DNA of 16,778 nt from Ruminococcaceae bacterium UBA1236 (GCA_002309055.1 DBWO01000034.1:4415-21192); one strand, 5' to 3'; positions 1-6,240 are shown, counted from the first letter of the stretch. Numbers and translations: made by a program. The notes: generated by a model not told the origin, from the letters alone.

Positions 1-64
1 CAAGCCCTGTGACCGCACGACAACCTGCCCGGAGGGTAAGGTGCCAATGCTTGATCTATGGATG
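1..64 (+). promoter_or_regulatory. S-box-clan (SAM-I or SAM-I/IV variant) riboswitch, 3' part of aptamer
   Basis: Seen: GCCC-tg-TGA at 4-12, CAACC at 20-25, a small hairpin (tgccc 26-30, gggta about 34-38) and then AAGGTGCCAA at 38-48, in the order of the conserved core of SAM-I-clan aptamers (GCCC..UGA..GCAACC, P3, GGUGCCAA). The usual P4 hairpin of SAM-I after GGTGCCAA is missing and the sequence runs directly into a likely P1 3' strand (about 50-61), which fits the SAM-I/IV variant better than classical SAM-I. The 5' half of the aptamer, including the P1 5' strand, lies outside the window, so the fold cannot be completed. One core position reads ACAACC instead of GCAACC. Known for this clan: SAM binding stabilises P1 and switches expression off. 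Subtype is inference. Confidence 0.68.
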
Positions 65-72
65 TTTTTTCG

Positions 73-98
73 CCTCTTTATGAAAAACCATAAGGAGG
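73..98 (+). promoter_or_regulatory. Ribosome-site-sequestering hairpin (riboswitch expression platform)
   Basis: Bases 73-82 (cctctttatg) pair with 89-98 (cataaggagg) over ten base pairs with one G-U, loop 83-88. The 3' arm contains the whole AAGGAGG ribosome site (92-98) of the gene starting at 108, so the folded form would block translation. Bases 57-61 (tatgg), at the end of the putative riboswitch P1 strand, can instead pair with ccata at 88-92, an antisequestering alternative. This gives a simple OFF logic: SAM present, P1 forms, the hairpin forms, and the ribosome site is hidden. The pairing is directly visible; the switching is inferred. Confidence 0.7.
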
Positions 99-107
99 TT
101 TTCTGTT

Positions 108-1082
108 TTGAAAAACATATGTCTTGTTAAATACAGAGGAAAGGAGGAAGAGAAACGACTTATTGATTTTTTGAAAAAAGAGGGGTTTGCTTCCGGAGCA
201 TGTTATTCGCCCTCCGGTGACAATTACGGCTTCATTGTTGATTTGAATAAAAAGAAATATTACTCAAATAGTCCCGCAATGATGGCTTGTGCTGTTTTAA
301 GTTTTTACCCCATCTCATTTGAAGAATATATGGTTTATTACGAATTTCTGAAAAAGAAAGACAGAAGGCAGTTTATCGTTCACATACCCCACGCGGGCGA
401 CAGATTTCCCGAAAATATTAAGCTGAACGTGGATGAGGAGGAAAAAATCCGGCAGCACAGGGCAATGAAAGATGATTATATAAAAGATATCGTGCCGAAG
501 TATTACGACCATCTGATAAAATTTGACATAAGCCGTATCGTTTGTGATGTTGAAAGGTTTCTTGAGAATGAGCCGATGGAAAAATACGGCATGGGCTTCT
601 GCTATAAAAAGGGATATAACGGCAGAACAATCAGATTGGAGGATTATTCCCCCGATGAGGAACTGAAATACTATAAACAGCACCATAAAGCATTTACGGA
701 TATATGCGAAAGCGCGAAAAAACTGTTTGTCCTTGACATGCATTCATACAGCGGCAAGATTATTCCCGGCGACATGATGCGAAAAGACCGCTCTCTTCCG
801 AATGTGTGCCTGGGTTTTGACGATGAGTTTATGAGGCCGGATGTTGCGCGGTTCGCCGCGGAAAAGTTCCTTGAAAAAGGCTTCGGTGTTGCGTTCAACT
901 ATCCTTACAACGGCAGCTTCGTGCCGAAAGAGGTGCTCGACAGCCCGGCTGATTACGACTGCATTTCGCTGATGGTTGAGCTGAACAGAAGCATTTTTGA
1001 ATTCGGGCCGGTCGATACGGAGCATCAAATCAGACACATTCTTGATGATATTATGTTTTATGTTATCGGCAGTTGCGAGTGA
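108..1082 (+). CDS. N-formylglutamate amidohydrolase-family protein
   Basis: 324 aa with a TTG start at 108, nine bases after AAGGAGG. Family marks seen: HIPHAGDRFP (92-101), SRIVCDVERF (142-151), LDMHSY (209-214, the Asp/His metal-ligand type motif), NYPYNGSFVP (264-273) and VELNRS (290-295). These match the FGase fold (zinc-dependent hydrolysis of N-formyl-glutamate or related N-acyl amino acids). An N-terminal segment of about 85 residues precedes the catalytic region and is not part of the core family; I do not recognise it. There is no signal peptide, so the protein is probably cytoplasmic. It stands alone, not in a histidine-degradation operon, and lies behind a SAM-clan riboswitch, so the substrate may be linked to methionine or one-carbon metabolism rather than histidine breakdown. 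Family call fairly sure; substrate unknown. Its base composition is AT-richer than the genes after 1772. Confidence 0.8.
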   Translation: MKNICLVKYRGKEEEKRLIDFLKKEGFASGACYSPSGDNYGFIVDLNKKKYYSNSPAMMACAVLSFYPISFEEYMVYYEFLKKKDRRQFIVHIPHAGDRFPENIKLNVDEEEKIRQHRAMKDDYIKDIVPKYYDHLIKFDISRIVCDVERFLENEPMEKYGMGFCYKKGYNGRTIRLEDYSPDEELKYYKQHHKAFTDICESAKKLFVLDMHSYSGKIIPGDMMRKDRSLPNVCLGFDDEFMRPDVARFAAEKFLEKGFGVAFNYPYNGSFVPKEVLDSPADYDCISLMVELNRSIFEFGPVDTEHQIRHILDDIMFYVIGSCE

Positions 1083-1471
1083 GGTGGGAAAAAGATGAGC
1101 TTACAAGGGTTTTGTAAGCACGTTCATTCATTTTAAACATGTCAAAGTCCACCACCGTTCCATAATAAAACACTTTGGGCGTTCCGCCATCAATAAGCAA
1201 TGCAGGATTAACACCTTTTCCCGGTTGTGAAGTCTTTATCATATTGCTTGACAAGTGAATAAAGATTTGATACACTAATAAAATTCCAATCGGAGGAGAC
1301 GATTTTCCCCTTTTTTCTAATCAACTTAGAAAAACCGGAGTCTTGAAGATTGGAATTTTTAATTCTTAAGGCATTGTCCCCGCATTTCGTTTTCTTGACA
1401 AACAAGTTTAAATTTACTACCGTATAATCAGTAGTTGATGTTCTCTTTGTAGAGCCGCCGCTGCGGGACAT
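1063..1471 (-). pseudogene. Possible decayed coding remnant (two minus-strand frames)
   Basis: A minus-strand frame of 87 codons from 1471 stops at 1208. A second minus-strand frame (1275 to 1063) continues with plausible protein-like sequence (GVNPALLIDGGTPKVFYYG and so on). Joining them by one frame change near 1210-1225 would give a single product of about 130 residues. Neither has a ribosome site and I recognise no domain. It may be chance. The lower G+C content and the inverted repeat inside the first frame could also mean acquired, decayed DNA. Low confidence, recorded so the stretch is not read as empty. Confidence 0.2.
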
Positions 1472-1590
1472 TCCCGAAAGTGCTTCTGTCGAGACTTCGG
1501 CTGCTTTTTCTATATATTTAAGGTTATGGAAGCGTTTTTTGTCAGGGCGTTTTTGGCTTTAAAAACATTCCTCAATGCTCTTTTCGTTGT
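1083..1590. other. Gene-poor AT-rich intergenic stretch with hairpins
   Basis: About 500 bases with no convincing gene. It holds an 8-bp hairpin (gcttacaa 1099-1106 with ttgtaagc 1111-1118) just after the amidohydrolase gene, without a clear T run; a nested inverted repeat at 1280-1359; and a weak stem at 1474-1500 (ccgaaagt / acttcgg, one bulge) followed by CTGCTTTTT that could end transcription. Two overlapping minus-strand reading frames (about 1471-1208 and 1275-1063) have no ribosome site or recognisable family. Composition is poorer in G+C than the downstream operons. Confidence 0.5.
1280..1359. repeat. Nested inverted repeat, 80 bp
   Basis: Outer arms aaaattccaatc (1280-1291) and gattggaatttt (1348-1359) are perfect 12-bp inverted repeats. 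Inside, agac (1297-1300) can pair with gtct (1340-1343), and an inner hairpin has arms tttttctaa (1312-1320) and ttagaaaaa (1326-1334) around a five-base loop. The result is one long stem with interior loops, possible on either strand. It could be a terminator-like RNA structure or the ends of a tiny non-autonomous element; no target-site duplication was identified. Confidence 0.6.
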
Positions 1591-1591
1591 T

Positions 1592-1622
1592 AAACTCACG
1601 GAATTATATCCGTGAGTTTTTT
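1592..1622 (+). terminator. Rho-independent terminator
   Basis: Perfect 11-bp stem (aaactcacgga 1592-1602, tccgtgagttt 1609-1619) with a six-base loop, continuing into TTTTTT. It insulates the upstream region from the metal-resistance promoter that starts four bases later. Confidence 0.85.
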
Positions 1623-1625
1623 CTC

Positions 1626-1654
1626 TTGACAAACGGCGATATACGCGTTATACT
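1626..1654 (+). promoter_or_regulatory. Sigma-A promoter of the arsR-type/P-type ATPase operon
   Basis: TTGACA at 1626-1631, a 17-bp spacer, then TATACT at 1649-1654. This is close to consensus and would start transcription near 1661, at the edge of the ArsR-type operator. It lies directly behind a strong terminator. Confidence 0.85.
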
Positions 1655-1663
1655 GTAACCGTT

Positions 1664-1683
1664 ATATGAATGATTGTTCATAT
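1664..1683. promoter_or_regulatory. ArsR/SmtB-type operator
   Basis: Arms atatgaa (1664-1670) and ttcatat (1677-1683) form a perfect 7-6-7 inverted repeat of the ATnTGAAnnnnnnTTCAnAT type bound by the ArsR/SmtB family. It covers the expected transcription start of the promoter at 1626-1654, so the repressor encoded at 1772 probably binds here and is released by metal. A further partial copy (attcacatattcatac) follows at about 1684-1699. Confidence 0.75.
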
Positions 1684-1771
1684 ATTCACATATTCATACA
1701 CGGGAAACGGGCGGCGGATTGCCGCGCGGGGTCATCCCGGAAACAAAATAACTCTTTATGAGGTAGATAAT

Positions 1772-2134
1772 ATGAAAAAGGTTAATGAATCAGAGAAAAA
1801 GAGCGCTCACATCTGCGGCTCTGCCGAAAAGGCGCAGCCGGATATTGATGTGCTCGGCGAGCTCGCGGAGCTTTACAAAGTCTTCGGCGATCTCACGCGC
1901 GTGCGGATTCTCACCGCGCTCACTTCGGGCGAAATGTGCGTTATTCACCTTGCCGAAAAGCTTGATATGGGTCAGAGCGCCGTTTCGCATCAGCTCAGGA
2001 TTCTGCGCTCCGCGGGTCTTGTGCGCCCGAGGCGCGAGGGCAGAACAGTATACTACGCCCTCGATGACGAGCACGTGGATATGATTCTCGAGGCGGGTCT
2101 TGAACACATCATTCACAAAAGGTCGGGTAAATAA
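1772..2134 (+). CDS. ArsR/SmtB-family metal-sensing repressor (Zn/Co type)
   Basis: 120 aa winged-helix protein. The start at 1772 is chosen because GAGG lies eight bases upstream; an in-frame ATG at 1670 has no ribosome site and lies in the operator. The recognition helix region is MGQSAVSHQLRILRSAGLV (66-84) and the wing is RRREGRTVYYAL-like (about 86-97). Metal ligands: D99-x-H101, H112 and H115 reproduce the spacing of the alpha-5 zinc site of CzrA/SmtB. C56 and H59 in the EMCVIHL helix, with H13 and C15 near the N-terminus, could form a second, CadC-like alpha-3N site. The stop is followed after one base by the ATPase start, so the two are co-translated. Expected role: repress its own operon until zinc, cobalt, cadmium or lead rises. 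Family sure; exact metal inferred. Confidence 0.92.
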   Translation: MKKVNESEKKSAHICGSAEKAQPDIDVLGELAELYKVFGDLTRVRILTALTSGEMCVIHLAEKLDMGQSAVSHQLRILRSAGLVRPRREGRTVYYALDDEHVDMILEAGLEHIIHKRSGK

Positions 2135-2135
2135 T

Positions 2136-4046
2136 ATGGATGAGCATAATGAATTACACGAACACGGCGGATGCTGCGACGAATGCTGCGAGCACGACGA
2201 AGCCGGTGAAAAAAGAGAAAAAATAATAATCATTGTCGGCGCGGTGCTTCTCGCGCTTTCGTTCATACCGTTCCTGGGGGATTTCGTCAGGGACGCGCTT
2301 CGCATTGGCTGCGCCGTTATCTGCGGATATCCCACCGCCGTTTCGGCGTTTAACGGGCTCAGAAAATTCCGCTTCAACGAGGCGCTCCTTATGACGATAG
2401 CGGTTATCGCCGCAATGTTTATCCGCGAATTCTTTGAGGCGGCGGCGGTTTCCTTCCTTTTCAGGGTGGGCGAAGCGCTCGAGGACTACGCGGGCGAGAG
2501 AAGCAGGCGCTCGCTCGAAGCCGTTTTCTCAATCGTGCCCGACAAGGGTCACATTATCCTTGAGGACGGCGGATTCAGCGAGATTGACGGCGACGATATA
2601 AAGGCCGGCATGAAGCTTGCCGTTTTGCCGCACGAAAAAGTGCCCGTTGACGGAGTGATAATTCACGGCGCGGGCACAATGGATATGTCCGCCCTCACAG
2701 GCGAGAGCCTGCCCGTTGAGGTGGAAAAAGGCAGCGAGATAATCAGCGGCAGCATAAACGGCGGCACAACTCTGTTTTATGAAGCGACCGCTGAGAAAAA
2801 CGAGAGCGGCGCCGCAAGAATAGCCTCTATGGTTAAAGAGGCAAGCGAGAAGAAAGGCAACGCTCACAGAGCGACGGAGCAATTCGCAAAATACTACACG
2901 CCGGCTGTTGTCGCTCTCGCTCTTGTTTACGGAATAGTTTGCTTTATTATCGGCAGGGATTTCAGCGCGGCGCTTCACAACGCTCTTGTTGTGGTTGTCG
3001 CTTCCTGCCCCTGCGCGATAGTGCTCAGCGTACCGCTTGCGTTTCTCACATCAATGGGCGCGTGCGCCAAAAACGGCATAATCATAAAGGGCAGCGAATT
3101 CATCGAAACCCTTGCTAAAACAGACACGGCCGTGCTCGACAAAACCGGCACAATCACTACCGGCACGCCGCTTATCGGCGAAGTTTACTCCGCAGACGGC
3201 TTTGACAGAGAAACGGTGCTCTCGCTTGCCGGAGCGTGCGAGAGGCATTCATCCCATCCGCTTGCAAAAGCAGTCAGAAAGGCGGCAGAAGGCGTTGAAG
3301 AGGCAGAGGCAAGCGGCTTTGAGGAGCTCCCGGGCGGAGGCACCGCGGCGCAGACTCCGCAGGGCAGAGTGTGCGTGGGCAGCGCAAAAATGATGGCAAA
3401 AGAGGGCGTTGACATTTCAGCCCTTCCCGAATCGGATATATATGTTTCGCTCGCCGGAAAGGCCGCGGGCGGCATGGAAGTTATAAACGAGATTAGGAGC
3501 GATTCGTCCCTCGCCGTTGCAACGCTCAGAAAACTCGGCGTCGGCAGAATAACGATGCTCACGGGCGACGGCAGGAAAAACGCGGAAGCGGTATGCGGCG
3601 CTGTCGGCATTGACGACTGCCGCCACAGTCTGACTCCCGGCGACAAGCTCACCGCGCTTGAACAGATTAAACTCGGCTCAAAGAGCACCGTATATGTTGG
3701 CGACGGCATAAATGACGCCCCGGCGCTCGCCCTCGCTCACACGGGTGTGGCAATGGGTCTCGGCACCGAGGCGGCAAGCGAGGCGGCGGATGTGATACTT
3801 ACCGATTCGCGCATTATCAAGCTTTGCGACTGCATAAAGCAAAGCAAAAACACGATGAAAATCCTTAAGGAAAACATCGTGTTCGCATTGATTGTTAAAC
3901 TTGTTGTAATCGTGCTCGGGCTTATCGGCATCGCGCCGCTGTGGCTCGCGGTGGTCGCGGATGTGGGCACAATGCTGCTCTGCGTTCTTAACTCACTGCG
4001 TCTTTTTAAAAATCGGCGCACAGCGCAAGAGTCGCAAGAGAAATGA
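2136..4046 (+). CDS. P1B-type ATPase, Zn2+/Cd2+/Pb2+ exporter
   Basis: 636 aa membrane ATPase that exports divalent heavy metal from the cytoplasm. Seen in order: actuator TGES (188-191), ion-channel SCPCAIVLSVP with CPC at 291-293, phosphorylation site DKTGT (335-339, D335), the SSHPLA motif with H374-P375, TGDG (476-479), GDGINDAPAL (522-531) and, in the last membrane segment, VADVGT with D609. CPC plus that aspartate marks the Zn/Cd/Pb subgroup (ZntA/CadA) rather than copper pumps. The N-terminus lacks the usual HMA domain (no GMTCxxC); instead residues 4-20 are a short His/Cys-rich tail (HNELHEHGGCCDECCEH) that probably binds metal. The start at 2136 follows the repressor stop by one base. 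The 3' end overlaps the convergent MraY-like gene by 41 bases. Confidence 0.93.
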   Translation: MDEHNELHEHGGCCDECCEHDEAGEKREKIIIIVGAVLLALSFIPFLGDFVRDALRIGCAVICGYPTAVSAFNGLRKFRFNEALLMTIAVIAAMFIREFFEAAAVSFLFRVGEALEDYAGERSRRSLEAVFSIVPDKGHIILEDGGFSEIDGDDIKAGMKLAVLPHEKVPVDGVIIHGAGTMDMSALTGESLPVEVEKGSEIISGSINGGTTLFYEATAEKNESGAARIASMVKEASEKKGNAHRATEQFAKYYTPAVVALALVYGIVCFIIGRDFSAALHNALVVVVASCPCAIVLSVPLAFLTSMGACAKNGIIIKGSEFIETLAKTDTAVLDKTGTITTGTPLIGEVYSADGFDRETVLSLAGACERHSSHPLAKAVRKAAEGVEEAEASGFEELPGGGTAAQTPQGRVCVGSAKMMAKEGVDISALPESDIYVSLAGKAAGGMEVINEIRSDSSLAVATLRKLGVGRITMLTGDGRKNAEAVCGAVGIDDCRHSLTPGDKLTALEQIKLGSKSTVYVGDGINDAPALALAHTGVAMGLGTEAASEAADVILTDSRIIKLCDCIKQSKNTMKILKENIVFALIVKLVVIVLGLIGIAPLWLAVVADVGTMLLCVLNSLRLFKNRRTAQESQEK

Positions 4047-4965
4047 TTGCCTGAATTATACAGTATCTGAATATTACCTGGCTGTTGCTCCAGCCCATAT
4101 TGCGCCTTGAATGGTCGTGAAGCGGCGTGCGTATTTTGGTGAGCACCTTGATTTTGAGGAATCTGATGATTGACACCTTCGCTATACCGATGAGGCCGTC
4201 CAGGCAGATGACGAAACATAGCGGAATGACGAGCAGGGCGTTGCCGCACTTCATCGCGAGAATAGCCATATAGAGGCCCAGCGCCCTTGAGCCCGCGTCG
4301 CCCATCATCATCGTGCTGGGCTGAGCGTTTTTCCAGAGATAGGGCAGAAGAGTGAGAATTAAAAGCACGGTGAGCGAAACCGCGTTTTTATCGCCTGCGC
4401 GCATCATTATCACAGCGCTGAAGGAGATGAACGAAACGCTCGCGAGGGAGGCGGAAAAGCCGTCTATACCGTCTGTGCAGTTAACCGCGTTAATAAGCAT
4501 CCACACAAGAACTATGCCGAGGATGAAATAGATAACCGGGTGAATTCTCAGCGCGTTTCCGAAAAAGCTGATGCTCAGAAGCTCATCATTGAATATTACG
4601 AATGTGCCGGAAACGCCTGCGGCAATCACAAGATCGATTATGCCTTTTTTATATTCATTCCAGGGCTTGTCGGCGCGGTCGTCGAGGTAGCCCGAGAGCA
4701 TACCCGCGAAAAGAAGCACATAGTAAAGCGCAAATTCAACGCTCAGCGGCACAAACAGGAGCGCGCAGAAGATGAATGAGCAAACAAAAACAATGCCTGC
4801 GCCTCTGATTTTGCCCGCGGATTTCTCTCCGTCAACGGCAAATTCCCTGCCGTGATCTTTCGGCAGTTTCGCGCCGAAAACCTTGAGCAGCAAGGCGCAG
4901 AGCAGAGGAGTGAATAAAGAAGCGATAACGAAAATATATTTTTCGGATATAAAAAGGGAAAGCAT
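4006..4965 (-). CDS. MraY-like phospho-N-acetylmuramoyl-pentapeptide transferase
   Basis: 319 aa polytopic membrane protein. Start chosen at 4965 because GGAGG lies seven bases upstream; a longer frame from 5013 begins inside the promoter. Polyprenyl-phosphate sugar-phosphate transferase motifs: GYLDDRADK (92-100, Asp pair), NCTDGIDGF (162-170), MMGDAGSRALG (220-230) and TPLHDHSRRNMGW (280-292). The last, with the following VIFRY, resembles MraY (TPIHHHFE..GW) more than WecA/TagO, though the middle His of the usual triad is Asp. Known reaction: transfer of phospho-MurNAc-pentapeptide from UDP to undecaprenyl phosphate, giving lipid I. It is not in a division/cell-wall cluster, so it may be a paralogue or make another lipid-linked sugar. 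A TetR gene is divergent. No terminator separates it from the convergent ATPase. Confidence 0.85.
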   Translation of the reverse strand: MLSLFISEKYIFVIASLFTPLLCALLLKVFGAKLPKDHGREFAVDGEKSAGKIRGAGIVFVCSFIFCALLFVPLSVEFALYYVLLFAGMLSGYLDDRADKPWNEYKKGIIDLVIAAGVSGTFVIFNDELLSISFFGNALRIHPVIYFILGIVLVWMLINAVNCTDGIDGFSASLASVSFISFSAVIMMRAGDKNAVSLTVLLILTLLPYLWKNAQPSTMMMGDAGSRALGLYMAILAMKCGNALLVIPLCFVICLDGLIGIAKVSIIRFLKIKVLTKIRTPLHDHSRRNMGWSNSQVIFRYCIIQAIISLATLALCADF

Positions 4966-4979
4966 AGGCCGTCCTCCGT

Positions 4980-5008
4980 TTGACATTTTTATCAATTGCG
5001 TATAGAAT
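4980..5008 (+). promoter_or_regulatory. Promoter of the TetR-family gene
   Basis: TTGACA at 4980-4985, a 17-bp spacer and TAGAAT at 5003-5008. The -10 occupies the same bases as the -10 of the opposing mraY-like promoter, so the two polymerases should exclude each other. Confidence 0.7.
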
Positions 5009-5032
5009 AACATAAAACAAATGTTTTTTCAA
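5004..5032 (-). promoter_or_regulatory. Promoter of the MraY-like gene
   Basis: Read on the minus strand: TTGAAA (5032-5027), a 17-bp spacer and TATTCT (5009-5004). The spacer contains the palindrome at 5014-5027. Transcription would begin near 4997, leaving a short leader with the ribosome site at about 4973-4977. Confidence 0.7.
5014..5027. promoter_or_regulatory. Candidate TetR operator
   Basis: A perfect inverted repeat with arms aaaaca and tgtttt around aa. It fills most of the spacer of the mraY-like promoter and lies about five bases past the -10 of the tetR promoter, so one bound dimer could block both. It is shorter than many TetR operators. Assignment rests on position. Confidence 0.5.
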
Positions 5033-5057
5033 GCATAAAAGAGAGGGAGAAAATAAA

Positions 5058-5633
5058 ATGGCAAAAAACACCAAGAAGGACATCATCCGTTCCTTTGAGC
5101 GGCTCCTTGCGAAGCGGGAATTTGAAAAAATCACCGTAAAGGACATTACGGAGAAATGCGGAATCAACCGCAAAACATTCTATTACTATTTCGCCGATAT
5201 TGATGACCTTATGACAAAAGCGTTTGACTGGGAAATCCAGAACTTTCTGGAATCCATCCCCACGGGCGCGTCCGCGCACGAAGCCATAATGTCTTTCTTC
5301 GCGCTCGTGAGCGAAAGCAAGGATGTTGTGTATCATATTTACAATTCTTCCCGCAGCGAGCACCTGACCGAGTATATCCGCACAGCCGCGCTCTCAATGG
5401 TCAAGAGCACATTTGTGGGCGAATTGAAAAATCACAACATTACCGAAGAGCAGAAGGATGTGGTTTATCACATCTATTCATTCGCCATTTCCGGCTTTAT
5501 AATTATGTGGATTGACAGCGGTATGCAGACCGATATTGTGGAGCATATAAAACAAATCGGTACAATGCTTGACGGCGGCCTTGAATTCCTGCTTAAAAAC
5601 GCCGAAAAAATCAACAACGCAAATAAAGCATAA
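5058..5633 (+). CDS. TetR/AcrR-family transcriptional regulator
   Basis: 191 aa. The N-terminal helix-turn-helix is typical: ITVKDITEKCGINRKTFYYYF at about 24-44, then ADIDDLM. The C-terminal all-helical ligand domain (about 50-185) resembles the group with a short C-terminal domain found in many Firmicutes; no ligand can be read from it. A purine-rich GAGGGAG lies upstream of the ATG at a normal distance. It is divergent from the MraY-like gene with 92 bp between start codons, so it probably controls itself and that gene through the palindrome at 5014. Family call sure; target and ligand inferred or unknown. Confidence 0.9.
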   Translation: MAKNTKKDIIRSFERLLAKREFEKITVKDITEKCGINRKTFYYYFADIDDLMTKAFDWEIQNFLESIPTGASAHEAIMSFFALVSESKDVVYHIYNSSRSEHLTEYIRTAALSMVKSTFVGELKNHNITEEQKDVVYHIYSFAISGFIIMWIDSGMQTDIVEHIKQIGTMLDGGLEFLLKNAEKINNANKA

Positions 5634-5698
5634 ATGCGGCCGCGGTTCTGAAGCGGCAATTCTCCGCTTAAAGAAAGCGGAAAAACAAACAAAAACAT

Positions 5699-5738
5699 GC
5701 ACGGAGCAAAGGATATCCTCTGCCCCGTGTTTTTTTAT
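5699..5738. terminator. Bidirectional terminator between tetR and dtxR-type genes
   Basis: Arms cacggagcaaagga and tcctctgccccgtg (5700-5713, 5716-5729) form a long stem with two or three mismatches, followed on the plus strand by TTTTTTT. On the minus strand it is followed by a T-rich run (complement of aaaaacaaacaaaaa at 5681-5695). It serves the two convergent genes. A smaller hairpin (ccgctt/aagcgg) lies just upstream at about 5664-5680. Confidence 0.8.
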
Positions 5739-5754
5739 CAAATGAATCTGAGCG

Positions 5755-6141
5755 TTATTCCGCTTTGACGCTGCCGTACTTCTCTAAATGCTTTGCGAGA
5801 GCTTCGTATGTTTCCGGGCTCAGGTCGTGCTCCACACGGCAGGCATCTTCCATAGCCGTTTCCTCGTCAACGCCGAGCATTGTGAAAACCTTTGTGAGCA
5901 CGCGGTGGCGCTCAAGGATGTGAGCGGCGATTTCGAGGCCGGTGTCTGTAAGCGTTATATAGTTTTGCGCATCCATAAGGATGTAGCCTTTTTCCTTGAG
6001 CATTTTTGTGGCGTAGGTTACGCTCGGCTTCTTTATGTCAAAATACTCCGCGATGTCAACGGAGCGGACAATGCCCTTTTTCTCTTTTATCATAAGAACA
6101 GCTTCAAGATAGTCTTCCGTCGTTTTGTTGCTCTTTTTCAT
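5755..6141 (-). CDS. DtxR/MntR-family metal-dependent repressor (short form)
   Basis: 128 aa. Start chosen at 6141, behind GGGGAGG; upstream frame residues are not preceded by a ribosome site. The winged-helix part covers about 1-65 (SVDIAEYFDIKKPSVTYATKMLKEKGYI), followed by the dimer/metal domain. Candidate metal ligands: D10, E13, H79, C101, E104 and H105. C101-x-x-E104-H105 matches the Cys-x-x-Glu-His of iron-sensing DtxR, where MntR has Glu, while D10/E13 match MntR. The second DtxR site (E83, H98 equivalents) is absent, and there is no C-terminal SH3 domain. It is divergent from the feo operon, whose promoter carries palindromes of the GGTTAG-N6-CTAACC type, so it probably represses ferrous iron uptake when Fe(II) is plentiful. 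Family sure; iron rather than manganese is inferred from neighbours and Cys101. Confidence 0.88.
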   Translation of the reverse strand: MKKSNKTTEDYLEAVLMIKEKKGIVRSVDIAEYFDIKKPSVTYATKMLKEKGYILMDAQNYITLTDTGLEIAAHILERHRVLTKVFTMLGVDEETAMEDACRVEHDLSPETYEALAKHLEKYGSVKAE

Positions 6142-6166
6142 TTTTCCGCCTCCCCGCGTTTTGATA

Positions 6167-6195
6167 ATGATAACATGAAACATTAAAAAAATCAA
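6167..6195 (-). promoter_or_regulatory. Promoter of the DtxR-type gene
   Basis: Minus strand: TTGATT (6195-6190), a 17-bp spacer, TATCAT (6172-6167). It lies back-to-back with the feo promoter, the two -35 elements being ten bases apart. No GGTTAG-type palindrome overlaps it, so autoregulation is not obvious. Confidence 0.6.
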
Positions 6196-6205
6196 GAATA
6201 CACTC

Positions 6206-6234
6206 TTGACAAGCGCGGATAAAGGGTGTATATT
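6206..6234 (+). promoter_or_regulatory. Promoter of the feo operon
   Basis: TTGACA at 6206-6211, a 17-bp spacer and TATATT at 6229-6234. The predicted start (about 6241) falls at the first base of the palindrome at 6241-6258, so a bound repressor would block initiation. Confidence 0.85.
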
Positions 6235-6240
6235 ATTTGT

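Noticed and set aside
1395..1428. TTGACA at 1395 and TATAAT at 1423 as a promoter
   Set aside because: The spacer is 22 bases, too long for a normal promoter; no better -10 lies at 16-18 bases.
1670..1771. N-terminal extension of the ArsR-type repressor from ATG 1670
   Set aside because: No ribosome site, overlaps the operator and expected transcript start, and the 34 added residues do not belong to the family; 1772 has a proper site.
4966..5013. Longer start for the MraY-like protein at 5013
   Set aside because: The added 16 residues lie over the -10 and spacer of its promoter; GGAGG supports 4965.
6161..6180. Fur-box-like sequence (gataatgataac) before the DtxR-type gene
   Set aside because: Only one half matches; the resemblance comes from the minus-strand -10 TATCAT and the other half-site is not present.
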